This document shows, one piece after another, positions 1-11,520 of a stretch of DNA of 64,000 nt (position 1 is its first letter; the number at the start of each line of letters is the position of its first letter). The DNA is from Isoetes taiwanensis. Lineage: Eukaryota > Streptophyta > Lycopodiopsida > Isoetales > Isoetaceae. The DNA is taken from the NCBI GenBank assembly GCA_021234155.1, contig JAJEKV010000034.1, forward strand, positions 186,001 to 250,000, written 5' to 3'. Below the pieces are notes generated by a model. The model was not told where the DNA came from, ran no database searches, and was given only the letters and a program-made list of their open reading frames with translations. A program made the position numbers and the translations under genes.

Positions 1-9
1 TACAGTAGG

Positions 10-972
10 TTGGATTGGAAGAATAAGAAGGTGAAAGTGAAGCACCAATGTAATAAGGAGCTAGTAGGTGAAGGAACTATCATACTAGCTGATCCTATCC
101 AAGCTGTCAATGATGAAAGGTTAGGAGAGGATAAAGTGGATGTGGCCATAACAAGTTTAGAAGAAAAATGGAAGAAAAAAGGGTCAAATCACCAGGATTG
201 CACTGCTTGTATTAAACAATTGGAGGTTCCGTGCATCATGCCATGGCCTATAGCCTGCATTGAGTTTATAGGAGAATTCCTTTTACCAGAGCCAGAGGTT
301 GTGGATGACACTGATTTTCTTAATGCACCTCCAATAGCTGCCAGGATCACATTTTCAGAGAAGAGGGCATACTCAGTGGTGAAACATTATTCTAGCAAGA
401 GGTCCAAGTCAAGTAGTGATTGATCATGTGAAGCTATGGCTAAGGTAAAGGGAATGGAACGTTGTTGGGCTAATTATGTTCAGAAGTTTGAAATTGATAA
501 TTGGTGGAAGCAAGAGCCACCTTCCAAGAGTATACTTGTGATGAGAAAAGGACTTACATGTACTCCATTCATGAGCTTGCACTTCAAGATGAAAAATATC
601 CAAAAGAAAAAAAAATACCCACGGCTAGGGGCATGGATATGTAAAGTTGCATGGATAAATATTCGTGGCATTCCAATTTCATCTTGGCAAAATTGGCAAG
701 CAAGTCATGCAAAGGGGAGCAAAATTGCATTACATGGAAATAATGGCATGTTGAGGCCAACTTCTAAGATCCTGGCTTCTAGGGAGGTTTTTGATAAATA
801 TGTTGAATTCAATGCTGAGAATATGCCACATAAAAGTAGGAAAGATCAACAGGGAAAAATAGTTCGAGAAGAGATTGCCATCCCATTGTACCCAGAAGAG
901 CATATTGGAGGAAGTGAATGCTTTGCTTCGAGAACTAATGATATCTGCAATATCTCAACCCAGCTTCAGTAG
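10..972 (+). pseudogene. Unrecognised N-terminal part of a DUF7869-type element reading frame
   Basis: Two stretches, 10-423 and 436-972, lie in the same frame and are separated only by an in-frame TGA at 421-423. They read like one protein of about 320 residues. The first part is mixed charged and hydrophobic and ends in a Lys/Ser-rich tail; the second has a WCANY-like Trp/Lys-rich start and a basic KKKKY patch near residue 55. No family is recognised with confidence. It lies directly upstream of, and on the same strand as, the DUF7869-like region, so I infer that both belong to one element. The 1-1,430 segment is present only once in the window, unlike the DUF7869 part. Position 10 opens at TTG, not ATG, so the true start is probably to the left of the window; 436 is a real ATG. 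Confidence 0.35.
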
Positions 973-999
973 ACTATGGAGCAAGCACTTCAAGCATGT

Positions 1000-2920
<1,921 letters not shown>

Positions 2921-3073
2921 AATTTTAACGTCCGCGAAAACCCAATCGGGTTATGGGACCCAATACAAAAGATGAGGCGTAAGCCCGATGACAATAACCA
3001 AAGAAATGAAGAATATCAACATAACAAAAACACAACAAAAATGATAATAAGTAGTTAAGCACATGCATATGAG

Positions 3074-4054
3074 CTAAGTGTACCCAAACCATGGGTTTTG
3101 AGGCCACTGGTCTCGAATGATTGCTGTACCTCCCCGATACACTGCCCAATTTTGCTGCAGCCTAGCCTCTCGCACTTTACACAATTCCTGTCGTCGTCTA
3201 GTCAGCTGGAGCGGAGAGAGATCCTCTTGAATCGAGAAGTGGGTGTCTTTTAAATGACTTCCATGCTGAAGGACATACAACCTGTTCTGTGGGCAATTGA
3301 ACTGCACGATGATATGGCGTGGTCGGTCTAGCCTCTGAGCCCCAACCCTGCGTGCTGTAACAATGGCGAGCCTCTGAATGTGCGTAACACCTGTGAAGAA
3401 GTTGGCTGCCTGTTCTACATCCAAGGCGGGATTTGCCTCTGGCAGACCCACGATACGCAAATTCAAGCTTTTGTCCACTGCTGTCTGAGCGGATTCTGCT
3501 GCCTGCATGCTTCCATGATCCTTATCTGGCATGCCACTATGATCATGTGCTTGCATGCCACCCTGATCTTTATCTATCATCTCCACATCGTTATCCCCAT
3601 GAGCCTCTGTTTGCACCCCGTCAGCAGTGCATGCGCTCTCGAGGGTCTGTGTATCAACATCAGCATAGAATTTTGGGGAAGGGGAGGGAGGTGATTGCGG
3701 GGTACCTGCTTCTAAGTTGGCAGAGTAAAGCAAATTTAGTATCTGGAACAAATGCTTACCTTCGAAGGAGATCGTCGGGCCTGCAAGAGATGCATTCTGC
3801 AAGGTGTCCAGAAGAAGATGCTGATCTGATGAGGGCAAGAGCGGAAGGATCCTTGCCTGAAGTGAGACGTGCTGATGTATGAGATCAAACTCGGGAAGCG
3901 GGAAATGCTCAAGCCATGTGACATGAAGAAGTTCCACACCGATCAAGTTACGGCGGCACTGACTATGCTTTGCCATAAGATGTGAAGAAAGCAAGGGTTT
4001 AATAAGAATAAAGGGGGCAAGGGCGTTGTTCACAGGTTTGGAAGGAGAAATCAA
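3074..4054 (-). CDS. LINE-1-type ORF1p-like protein (copy A, uninterrupted)
   Basis: A 326-codon open frame on the minus strand. The C-terminal half reads LRIVGLPE...RRVGAQRLDRPRHIIVQF...HGSHLKDTHFSIQEDLSPLQLTRRRQEL, which fits the RRM-like plus C-terminal domain of LINE-1 ORF1 RNA-binding proteins (Transposase_22 type): GLPE strand, RRVG, RPRxIIVQF, LKxTxFSIxEDL. The middle (about residues 150-185) holds acidic/His octapeptide repeats of the type DKDQGGMQ / AHDHSGMP / DKDHGSMQ. The frame opens at a TTG; the first ATG is at 3,973-3,971 (MAKHSQ), giving about 299 residues. No LINE endonuclease/reverse transcriptase frame was recognised next to it. This is the only one of three copies that is uninterrupted. 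Its role in a LINE would be RNA chaperone in the RNP; whether this copy is expressed is unknown. Confidence 0.7.
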   Translation of the reverse strand: MISPSKPVNNALAPFILIKPLLSSHLMAKHSQCRRNLIGVELLHVTWLEHFPLPEFDLIHQHVSLQARILPLLPSSDQHLLLDTLQNASLAGPTISFEGKHLFQILNLLYSANLEAGTPQSPPSPSPKFYADVDTQTLESACTADGVQTEAHGDNDVEMIDKDQGGMQAHDHSGMPDKDHGSMQAAESAQTAVDKSLNLRIVGLPEANPALDVEQAANFFTGVTHIQRLAIVTARRVGAQRLDRPRHIIVQFNCPQNRLYVLQHGSHLKDTHFSIQEDLSPLQLTRRRQELCKVREARLQQNWAVYRGGTAIIRDQWPQNPWFGYT

Positions 4055-5017
4055 TAGAGCAAACAGGCTAGAGTAGGTAAATTAACCGATCTGTGTAGTA
4101 AAATGAGAAATGAAAAGTCTATCTGCTAGGGGTCTAAACAGAGAATAAAGAGGATGCTTCTGTACTATGCTGCCAGTGGGCCAGGGATGCCGCTTCAGGC
4201 CAATCAGGGGAGCGCAGATCTTGGGTAAATCAAGACCAATTTCAAAGAGATAGAAGAGACTTACAGTGCCCCTAGGGTGGATGTCAGGATGGGCAAAGCA
4301 ACGGGCTGCTTATGGAGCCAATACTGAATTTCTGACAAACCCTTGATGCCCTTGTTAAACCCTCGTCTGTATCTGTATAGCCAGAAGCTCCTACCAGACC
4401 GTTTGCTGAATCTATATGGTTCGGTGTTCACCTGCAAGGAATCTCAAGAAGAGACCGAGCTCCAAGAAGAGGTCAAACCCGGCCAGAAGTACTGGAAAAA
4501 AGTAGGCGTCTGTCAAGACTGGCCGGCTGCCATGATGTCGACTGCCATTCCAACCTCCATGCTATATAGAGCAACCGATGCTGGCTGGATAACCATAGTA
4601 TAGCTGCCGGATTTTGTGTCTGCAGGCTGTTTCCTATAAAAAAACTAAGCTTCAGGGATGCAAAACGTGCTATAGAGGTGGACCTGCTGCCGAATCCTTT
4701 TGCTACTGCTTTCTTGATGCTACCACCCGCGTCCGCTCATATGAGGAGGTCCTCGGGGCTTAGGTGCTTAGGCAGCGCTGAAGACAGGCGCTTATTAGAA
4801 GTAATTGACATTATGTCACTCGACATACATATATAAAATATTTTCAATTTTTAATGCATTCATGTTGTGCTGTTATAAAAAAAAGTCATATTCTCGATGC
4901 AAATTTACTAACCCGGGAAAAAGTTGCAATGCCAAAATGGCCCAAAATCCTGACATAAATCCAATTTAAATGAATGATGGTTTGGATATTAAAGGTCACC
5001 TTCTTATCTGGCTTCTG
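4055..5017. other. Spacer between LINE ORF1-like and gag-like frames
   Basis: No coding region recognised. It contains an AT-rich tract at about 4,800-4,960. The same stretch is repeated, with CAG/CTG-type differences, at about 20,330-21,280 and 52,880-53,850. Confidence 0.6.
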
Positions 5018-5677
5018 TTAGGCAGGCTGCTGAGGTGGCCCAAGGCTAGGAGAATGTGTTTTATAAGGTGCATAAGCCTTGCCTTGGCCAAAAGTGGAGG
5101 AAGCTGATAGGAAAACTGGAGGGTATCCTCTTCCAGGCTGAATGCTTTGGCCTCGGCTTCTGCCAACTGTCATATGGTCAATAGCGCGCTCCATCTTTCT
5201 AAGTGTTGGAGATAACTTCTCAATGTATCCTTCAACCGCACAACGCTTCGTAATACTTGGGACATAAAGGCACATATGCATAAACTCGTCTGTATAGGTT
5301 TGCACGGACATGCCCCTCTGTTCCAAGCGATAGAAGGTTTGTATTTGCTGACATCGATGCGCTCTTAGAACATAGTGAGATTTATTGCCTTTGTGAAAAT
5401 TTTGAACATGAAGCTGCCCCTAGTGAGGTCGTGAGACTTAGCATAGCCCTTCGACCAAACTCGCGGATCCTGTAAGATTGGTGGTTGCCACTACCAATAT
5501 CCTTCTCGGTCATACCATATGACTTACCAAATTGCTGCATTTCATCAAGCCATGGCTAGGCAACAACACCCGATCTGGAGTTGTTTGAGAATTGCGCAAG
5601 CTTGCAATGCTTCCATATACTGGTTATTGCAGAGTCAACTGTCTTCTGGTAGTCCTTTTTACGAGACTTGGCATAAT
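5018..5677 (-). pseudogene. Retrotransposon gag-like fragment (copy A), split by the LTR element
   Basis: Minus-strand residues RGMSVQTYTDEFMHMCLYVPS...VEGYIEKLSPTLRKMERAI resemble the retrotransposon gag core (SVxxYxxEF, then a GL-like segment). The N-terminal end of the same frame, a Ser/Asp-rich MLTRSKRARISSSSDTSS start, lies on the other side of the inserted LTR element at about 17,190-17,272, so the insertion split the frame after about codon 33. Several frameshifts and stops occur. The assignment to gag is by pattern only and moderate at best. Confidence 0.45.
5673..5677. repeat. Left target-site duplication (ATAAT) of the LTR element
   Basis: ATAAT directly precedes the TGTGACGTTCC LTR start and is repeated at 17,185-17,189 straight after the LTR end. 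The uninterrupted site GGCATAATCTTCC is present at about 21,954 and 54,478, which confirms the 5-bp duplication. Confidence 0.93.
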
Positions 5678-5691
5678 TGTGACGTTCCAGC

Positions 5692-5720
5692 ACAGTATAC
5701 GGTCCCAGGACGTATACTGT
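5692..5720. repeat. Terminal LTR hairpin ACAGTATACG/CGTATACTGT
   Basis: A perfect 10-bp stem with a 9-nt loop, 14 bases inside the LTR start. The same hairpin is at 15,551-15,579 in the 3' LTR. Confidence 0.85.
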
Positions 5721-5814
5721 ACTGCCCCGTCACACGTACACGCCACCCCGACTGACGTGTACGCCGACGTGTAGCCAGGCGGGTAGCCCCTAGGGGGCAA
5801 CTTGCAAGGAGTGT

Positions 5815-5995
5815 GCATTTATTAATGTGCACATTTACCCATGTGCACATTTATCTAGGTGCACATTTTCCCATGTGGACACTTTATGCCAAGTGGGCCA
5901 TACCCAAGTGTGCATTTGTCATTAATGTGCACATTTACCAATGTGCACATTTATTAAGGTGCACACCTTTCCATGTGGGCACATTTTGCCACCTA
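5815..5995. repeat. U3 subrepeats with GTGCACATTT core
   Basis: At least six imperfect copies of a roughly 19-20-base module centred on the palindrome GTGCAC followed by ATTT, in two groups. The same array is at about 15,663-15,835 and 48,249-48,420. Position upstream of the TATA-like box suggests enhancer-type subrepeats, which is inference. Confidence 0.8.
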
Positions 5996-6077
5996 GCCAT
6001 TAAAGGCAAGTGGGCCCATTCCCAATTATCCCACATGCCTAAAGGGGATAATTGGAAACCCTAGCCAACCCCTTGTC

Positions 6078-6085
6078 TATTTAAG
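6078..6085 (+). promoter_or_regulatory. Probable LTR TATA box (TATTTAAG)
   Basis: TATTTAAG lies about 400 bases into the LTR, after the U3 subrepeats and followed by AAACCCTAAC, in all three LTR copies (also about 15,927 and 48,515). Position and composition fit the U3 promoter; no start site can be assigned. Confidence 0.5.
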
Positions 6086-7122
6086 AAGGGAAACCCTAAC
6101 TTGCCCATTTTTCGTTTCTAGGGTTTTAGAGCTCTGTTTTGACAGCCCCAGGGGTCAAAACCGCCTCCCAGACTCTGTCTGAGCGAATTGCCCCATTAGT
6201 TTCCCTTGATTCGAGCAGGTTAGCAGGATGGTTGAGCTCAGGTCAGGAGGAGGAACCCAAGGATCAGGTATTTCGTCAATTTAATAGCCTAAACCATCTT
6301 CTAGGCATTAAATCAGTAGGTTTAGCCTATTAAATTGCCCATAGCAGCCCTCTAGATCTCTAGATACCAGACTCTAACTAAAGAACCTAACTCTATGATA
6401 TAGATTAGATCTTGTTCTTTAGTTCTTCTGTGATGTATATGGATGATGTATCTCTATGAACTCCTTGTATTGGGAAGGGGGGTAGAGACCTAAAGCTTGG
6501 TAGTAGATGCTCCTAGATTAGCCTCTCTAGCACAATATAGATGCGGCCTGTGCACAAGAGCCACACCGGGTTGTGGGTGAAGGGGCCAGACTGGCTCATA
6601 AAGAGGTTCGTGTTCTGACTCTTGAACGATCCCTCTGGCGTGTAATGTCTACCGGGGATCATTGGGACTAGATCTAATGGCTTGCCACTGAGTGTGGGCA
6701 AGGCATGGGCTCGACACCCGTGGGGTGATGCGTCACTCTCCAGTGGGTTCAAGTCGAATAAGGGCAGTGGCCCTCTAGTCTCCTTGAGTCAGCATGTAGA
6801 TCTCTGGAGGGAGAGATCCCTACCTGCCCCATCGGAACTGGGGAGATGCAACCCAGGATTCGGCTACGCATCCGGCGGGCTACAGTCAGGTCCCAACACT
6901 TTTCAGCCTACTCTGCAAAGTGTGCACAGGAGGGGCGGATGGAGTGGACAACCCTATGCCATGTTCTTATGCCAGCCAAATCCATTGCCATGAATTCTGT
7001 CTGCAATGAACTCTGGAGACCCAAGCCGTCAGTCATCCCTTCGAGTCTGAGACTTGGGTAGGACCCCTATGTATGATGCTGATCATTGTTTATGCAGACA
7101 TCCTAGGCCAATTCGAGAGGAT

Positions 7123-7189
7123 GTCTCACACGTCGCGCCAGGACAAAAAATGAAAAGTTCATTATTGGTCTGGGCGCAACGTGTGAGAC
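7123..7189. repeat. 67-bp inverted-repeat module, first copy
   Basis: GTCTCACACGTCGCGCC at the left and GGGCGCAACGTGTGAGAC at the right form a stem of about 17 bp with one mismatch around a roughly 32-base centre. The module recurs at 7,326-7,392 with nearly the same centre (AAAAGTTCATTATTGG). Confidence 0.85.
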
Positions 7190-7325
7190 CATGCTGTGAG
7201 ACCATGCCCCAAAAGTGCTCCAAATCGACCAAATAAGGGGTCAATTCTGCCTAACTCGATGAGTCCAGTAGAATTAGACCCTTATATCACCCAAATTGGA
7301 CAAGTTTAACCCATTTAGAGCCAAT

Positions 7326-7392
7326 GTCTCACACGTCGCGCCAGGACAGAAAATAAAAAGTTCATTATTGGTCTGGGCGCAATGTGTGAGAC
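7326..7392. repeat. 67-bp inverted-repeat module, second copy
   Basis: Same arms and centre as 7,123-7,189, 203 bases downstream in direct orientation, with a few substitutions (for example CAACG to CAATG in the right arm). Confidence 0.85.
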
Positions 7393-8191
7393 CTCCAAAC
7401 TTTGAACCTACATAACTTGAGCTACAGAGCTCTAAATTGCCTAAAATTTGTTGCAATAGGACCGTTGGACAGCCTAGAATCCATTTATGATCTCAAATTA
7501 GGCTAGAAATTTCAAACTCCAGCTCAAAATGACCAAAATCGCTCAAACCCTTGAATTGTTTTTCCAAACTGTCGTTTGTTTGTAAATAGAAGCATATCCC
7601 ATTAGTACCTCGCAAGTATTGCTCTCGGCTCGAAGCTGATGCCTTACTCCTAGATAGATGTGCTCAAGAACACCCCGTTGTTATAGTCATCTGGACCTCA
7701 GCATAGCAATCCAAGTCCAACTGTTGGTACATCACCTCTGCTAATGCCAAAGGCATAAACCTTGACCTAATTCTCTGTCCTTCTAATAGAGTTTGACTTA
7801 TATAGCCGCCACATTGACACTCCCTATTGCCAGGATACCTAGAAAGGAGCTAGAGTTTAGAGCTGCCCAAGCCACTCCATGTGTCGAGATTGGACCCAAC
7901 CCCCCCCCCTCAAACCAACTTTATAGGACCTTAGAGTATGCCTCAAACATCATGGAGGCTTTGCAAAACAAACCTCATTTCACACCATACCACACGTCCT
8001 AATGTCCATAAACTTGTAGATTATAGATATGTCTCCAGTAATGCTGCTCGAGCCATCTTGCTTGCTTATAGAGCCCAAAATGTTGTAGGAGAGCCCTTCA
8101 AGTAGACCCTTAGACTCTAGGATACGAGCGTTGCTTTCGAAGTACAGGGCCAGAGCCACAGACGAGCTAGAGGTGCAACTCCTTGAAGACA

Positions 8192-11100
8192 TCAAGGTCC
8201 CAGCCGATGTACAGACAGATAAGGAGAGGAGACCGAAAAGGCAGACCCAAGAGAAGGAAGCACAATGACAAACACCTCAATCGACAAACGAGTAGAACAT
8301 GACACCACCGGCCTATCATCAATCTTCATCAAATGGGAAGAATATTTGGTAACCAACGGCATCAAGAATTTTCTAGATGTCAACCTCCCGGCGACCACAT
8401 CCACGAGCTCACACCAGAAAGAGGATCTCGACACCTTCACCAACTCGACGTATATGAGTTCCAAATGGAAGAACGCAAGGCAGCAAAGTACAGGTGCAGG
8501 AAGACGTTAGACATCGATGCCACGTTGGCATCACGAGCTAAGGTCAGAGGGCATAATCTTCCGTCGAGGAGAGAAGTCATGCTGACACAGGAGCGTATAG
8601 AAACCGGAGGGAAGACAACCACGACCTTGCAGCCCAGTAGCACAAGCGAATGTCATGCAATGTCAACAAAAGGAGCAACCAAGCTAGACAACCACGAAGC
8701 ACCTAAGGATGACCAGGACGAGCTTCCAGCTCCTTTCCACCAGCAGGAGAACTTTCATCGGTTCCAAAAAGTAGGAGACCATGAGGGGGAGGAGACGCAT
8801 ATCAGGGAAGGAACATCTCCAACTTGAAGGCCTATATCAGCATTAGGAGCAATATCAAGGAGGAGAATATTCCACTCGAACAAGAATTCCGGATCCAGAA
8901 ACACCTAGAAAGCAAAGGAAGGACGACTTTACGACGTCAGCCAAGGAGTGCAAGACTCGGATGGATAGGACCCAAGGACGGAGGAGACGACCTAGCCAGC
9001 AGGTACAAATCACGCAAAGGCAACCAGAAGGAGCTAGGGTAGGTGCAATGGAGATGACCACACTTCCAGGCACAGGAGAGGCACCTCGGAATGAAGCAAA
9101 GCCCAAGCAACAGGAGTCGCACTCAGAATTCAACCTGTGGAGGAATGACAATGCCTGCCTACCGACCACGATCTCAGAGCATCGAAGACATTCAAGAATG
9201 CCCGACTGCAACAGCCAGGTGATCCTACTCAAGCGATCAACGGCACTGCACATCGGCAACCTTGCAACGACACACCCCATATAGGGACGTTGAGCGGTCA
9301 CCGCATTCCTTACGACGAACATACACATTAAGGAGGAGCATCTTTTTCAAGGGATCACATCGACGAACACTCTTCGCAACTTGGGGTGACGAGCTCGGAT
9401 CAGACATGAAGCTCAACAATAGTAGCAGCATCTCAAGGAATCCCGGAGTCAACCAGAACGAAGAAGATGCAGCAAAACCGAAGGATCAAACGCGATAGGA
9501 GGAGGGGGAAACCCTAAAGGAGCATAAACATTCAGATATAGTGGAGAAACATGAGTTTAAAGTCATGTTTTACGGATTTAGCGCTTAGATAAGGAAGCTC
9601 CTTCACTTCGACTGCCAAACGAGGAAGCAAGGAAGCACAACTATAGCCCAAGATCAAAATGGAAGAGCAAGTACGAGGGAGAAACGACCAGAAGCCAAGA
9701 CACTTCGGGAAGTGCCCTCAAGTAGAAGACCGTTCGTCCACCCAATGTCAGAATAAGAGACAACACCGGTCATGTCAAGATCATCAGTGCTGCACCAGGA
9801 CATCGTCAGGGCGCACCACTACCTCTTGTGGCAGCGGCAACACTTGATGAACTTATGACACGACTGGCCTCAACAATAGAAGGAGGAATGACCCTACATC
9901 AACCAGCCAACTAAGAAGGCAACATCTCAACAACCATAATTCCACCTTGTGGTAATATAGGGTGATGCGTTATGACACGTGTATTAGATGGAGATGCACT
10001 TACGAAAGGCACTGCGACGAGGAGATAAGCCTTCAACAACTAGGTGATGGCTTCGTCAGGTACTCCTACCAGTAATTAGAAGAAAAGAAGCCGATCGTAT
10101 CTCCGACATGTGGGACATCAAATGCCCAAGGTAGAAGCATTCGACACCTTAACGACAAGGATAGCAACTGAAGCACCTTCGGCAAAAAGAGAGTTCAAGA
10201 TAGTAGCCAGGTTATTCAACAACAAGAGTATATCTAAGGCAGGTACTTCTTCAACTCAAGGGTCAAGCTGCGCAGATATAAGGATCCATCATCCCGACAA
10301 CATAGCCAGCAGGAAGGAGAGCCATGATGCTTTACTTGTCAGAGAGACCGACATGCATAGAGGGACAAAGGTCAGGAACTGAAAGCTGGAGAAGTGCTAG
10401 CAACCGACTTCTTTCACGAGCTCCCTAGAGGCAACATGAGGATCAAAACTGACGAGCACAATCAAAGCCACCGGAAGGTACCTCAAGACAAGAAGACGGC
10501 ATAGCACTGTGGAACGTGACAACGTCCAAGCCATGTGATCGAGGGGATCAAACAAGGAAGTTTGGAAGCTCGATGGAGAAGCATCTAGGCGAGGCGAGCC
10601 GATGACTTGCACGCAGACTTGCATGCAACTTGGTGAACCCAAGGATCGACGATTCAAAGAACAACTGCAGAAGAGAACAATTCCAGAGGAGTATAGCCAA
10701 AGGAATCACGCACAACCTCAAGAGACGCCTCCAAATAGCTTCAAGTATCATGAAGGAGGAACAATTACCGCCCGAGAACAGGATCAGGAAGCAGACTGAA
10801 ATGTCGAAGCATCAACGACCAGCACACCTTTAGTTAGAATGTGATGCAAAGCATGTTGTGCCATAGCCGACAAATACCGGAGGGCCCAAGTATCTCAACA
10901 AGTTACCCCGGAGTACGAGCTGACGCACAAACAGGAGGATATATATCGTCAACACCATTGCACCGGGAGGAACACCGATAACATTGCCAAGGAGTAGGTG
11001 TGCAACTCGAAGGGAGGCACAAGGGGGACCTAATAGCTCTAGTAGTAATTGTAATTATGTAGGCTATATGCTTTGCATGTATAGTTCCCTTGTTATTCCT

Positions 11101-11520
11101 TCCCCCCCCATAGCGTAACAAATCAAAGGAAGAGATGTCAGGCAATTTGCAGGGGTGAAGCAATCAACATCCTCAACACTCTTCAGGCAATATGATAACG
11201 ACAAGAGGACTCGACGTATGAGACGTCGATGGAGTCGAAGAAACAACATCGGATACAGAATCGTCCTTTAGCTGCCAAGACAAAGAGTTCAAGATGAAAG
11301 ATCTTTTTCAACGGCGCCACCTTCAGGCTTTTAAAAAGCGGCATGGAAGATTTCAAGTGATCAACTACACCATCAAAGCGACCAGCAATGGGAGGCTTCT
11401 AACGAACAAAGTCAACCTCTACATCAAAGAGGAGCCACCGTCAAGGAGACTGAAGTATCGAGCGACTCGGAAGAACGTTACCTTGCTGCTTCAAGCAGGC
11501 AACGAGCGGATGAGCTTCTA
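8192..11520. other. Internal region of the LTR element without recognisable gag or pol
   Basis: Purine-rich on the + strand (many GAAGGA, AGGAGG, CAAGG runs) and denser in short open frames than its surroundings. The longest are 8,333-8,827 (+, 164 codons) and 8,855-9,328 (-, 157 codons), overlapping or adjacent with no conserved motif. No YxDD reverse-transcriptase box, integrase zinc finger or protease DTG motif was seen. It may be decayed coding sequence of a gag-pol or unrelated sequence carried by a non-autonomous element. Confidence 0.5.

Larger units (their letters stand above)
5678..7100 (+). mobile_element. 5' LTR, 3'-truncated
   Basis: Starts TGTGACGTTCC and matches the 3' LTR at 15,537 until TTTATGCAGA at about 7,100, after which the two diverge completely. 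About 250 bp of the expected LTR end, with the CACCGTATAC hairpin and the CACA terminus, is missing, and no primer-binding site follows. True differences from the 3' LTR are few (for example CGTTCC/CATTCC, CACACG/CACGCG, GTGTACG/GTATATG), mostly CpG transitions, suggesting a young insertion. Confidence 0.85.
7100..8190. other. Non-LTR sequence replacing the end of the 5' LTR
   Basis: Sequence unrelated to the LTR begins at about 7,100. It carries two copies of a 67-base inverted-repeat module (7,123-7,189 and 7,326-7,392) and then a stretch without recognised coding features. No tRNA-complementary primer site was found. Confidence 0.6.

Noticed and set aside
3433-3882. Plus-strand frame of 149 codons (and 19,539-20,147, 202 codons)
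   Set aside because: Antisense shadow of the LINE ORF1-like frame, which has recognisable motifs.
5813-6064. Plus-strand frame rich in CTFTHVHIYLGAHF-type repeats
   Set aside because: Translation of the GTGCAC LTR subrepeats; present in every LTR copy at U3.
6066-6110. AAACCCTAGCC and AAACCCTAAC as telomere-type repeats
   Set aside because: Only two isolated units inside each LTR leader, not a tandem array; such motifs are common in plant leaders.
7255-7285. CGATGAGTCCAGTAG, close to a hammerhead ribozyme core
   Set aside because: The GAAA box and a complementary stem II are missing downstream. The similar CTGATGAGGC at 58,990 also lacks GAAA.
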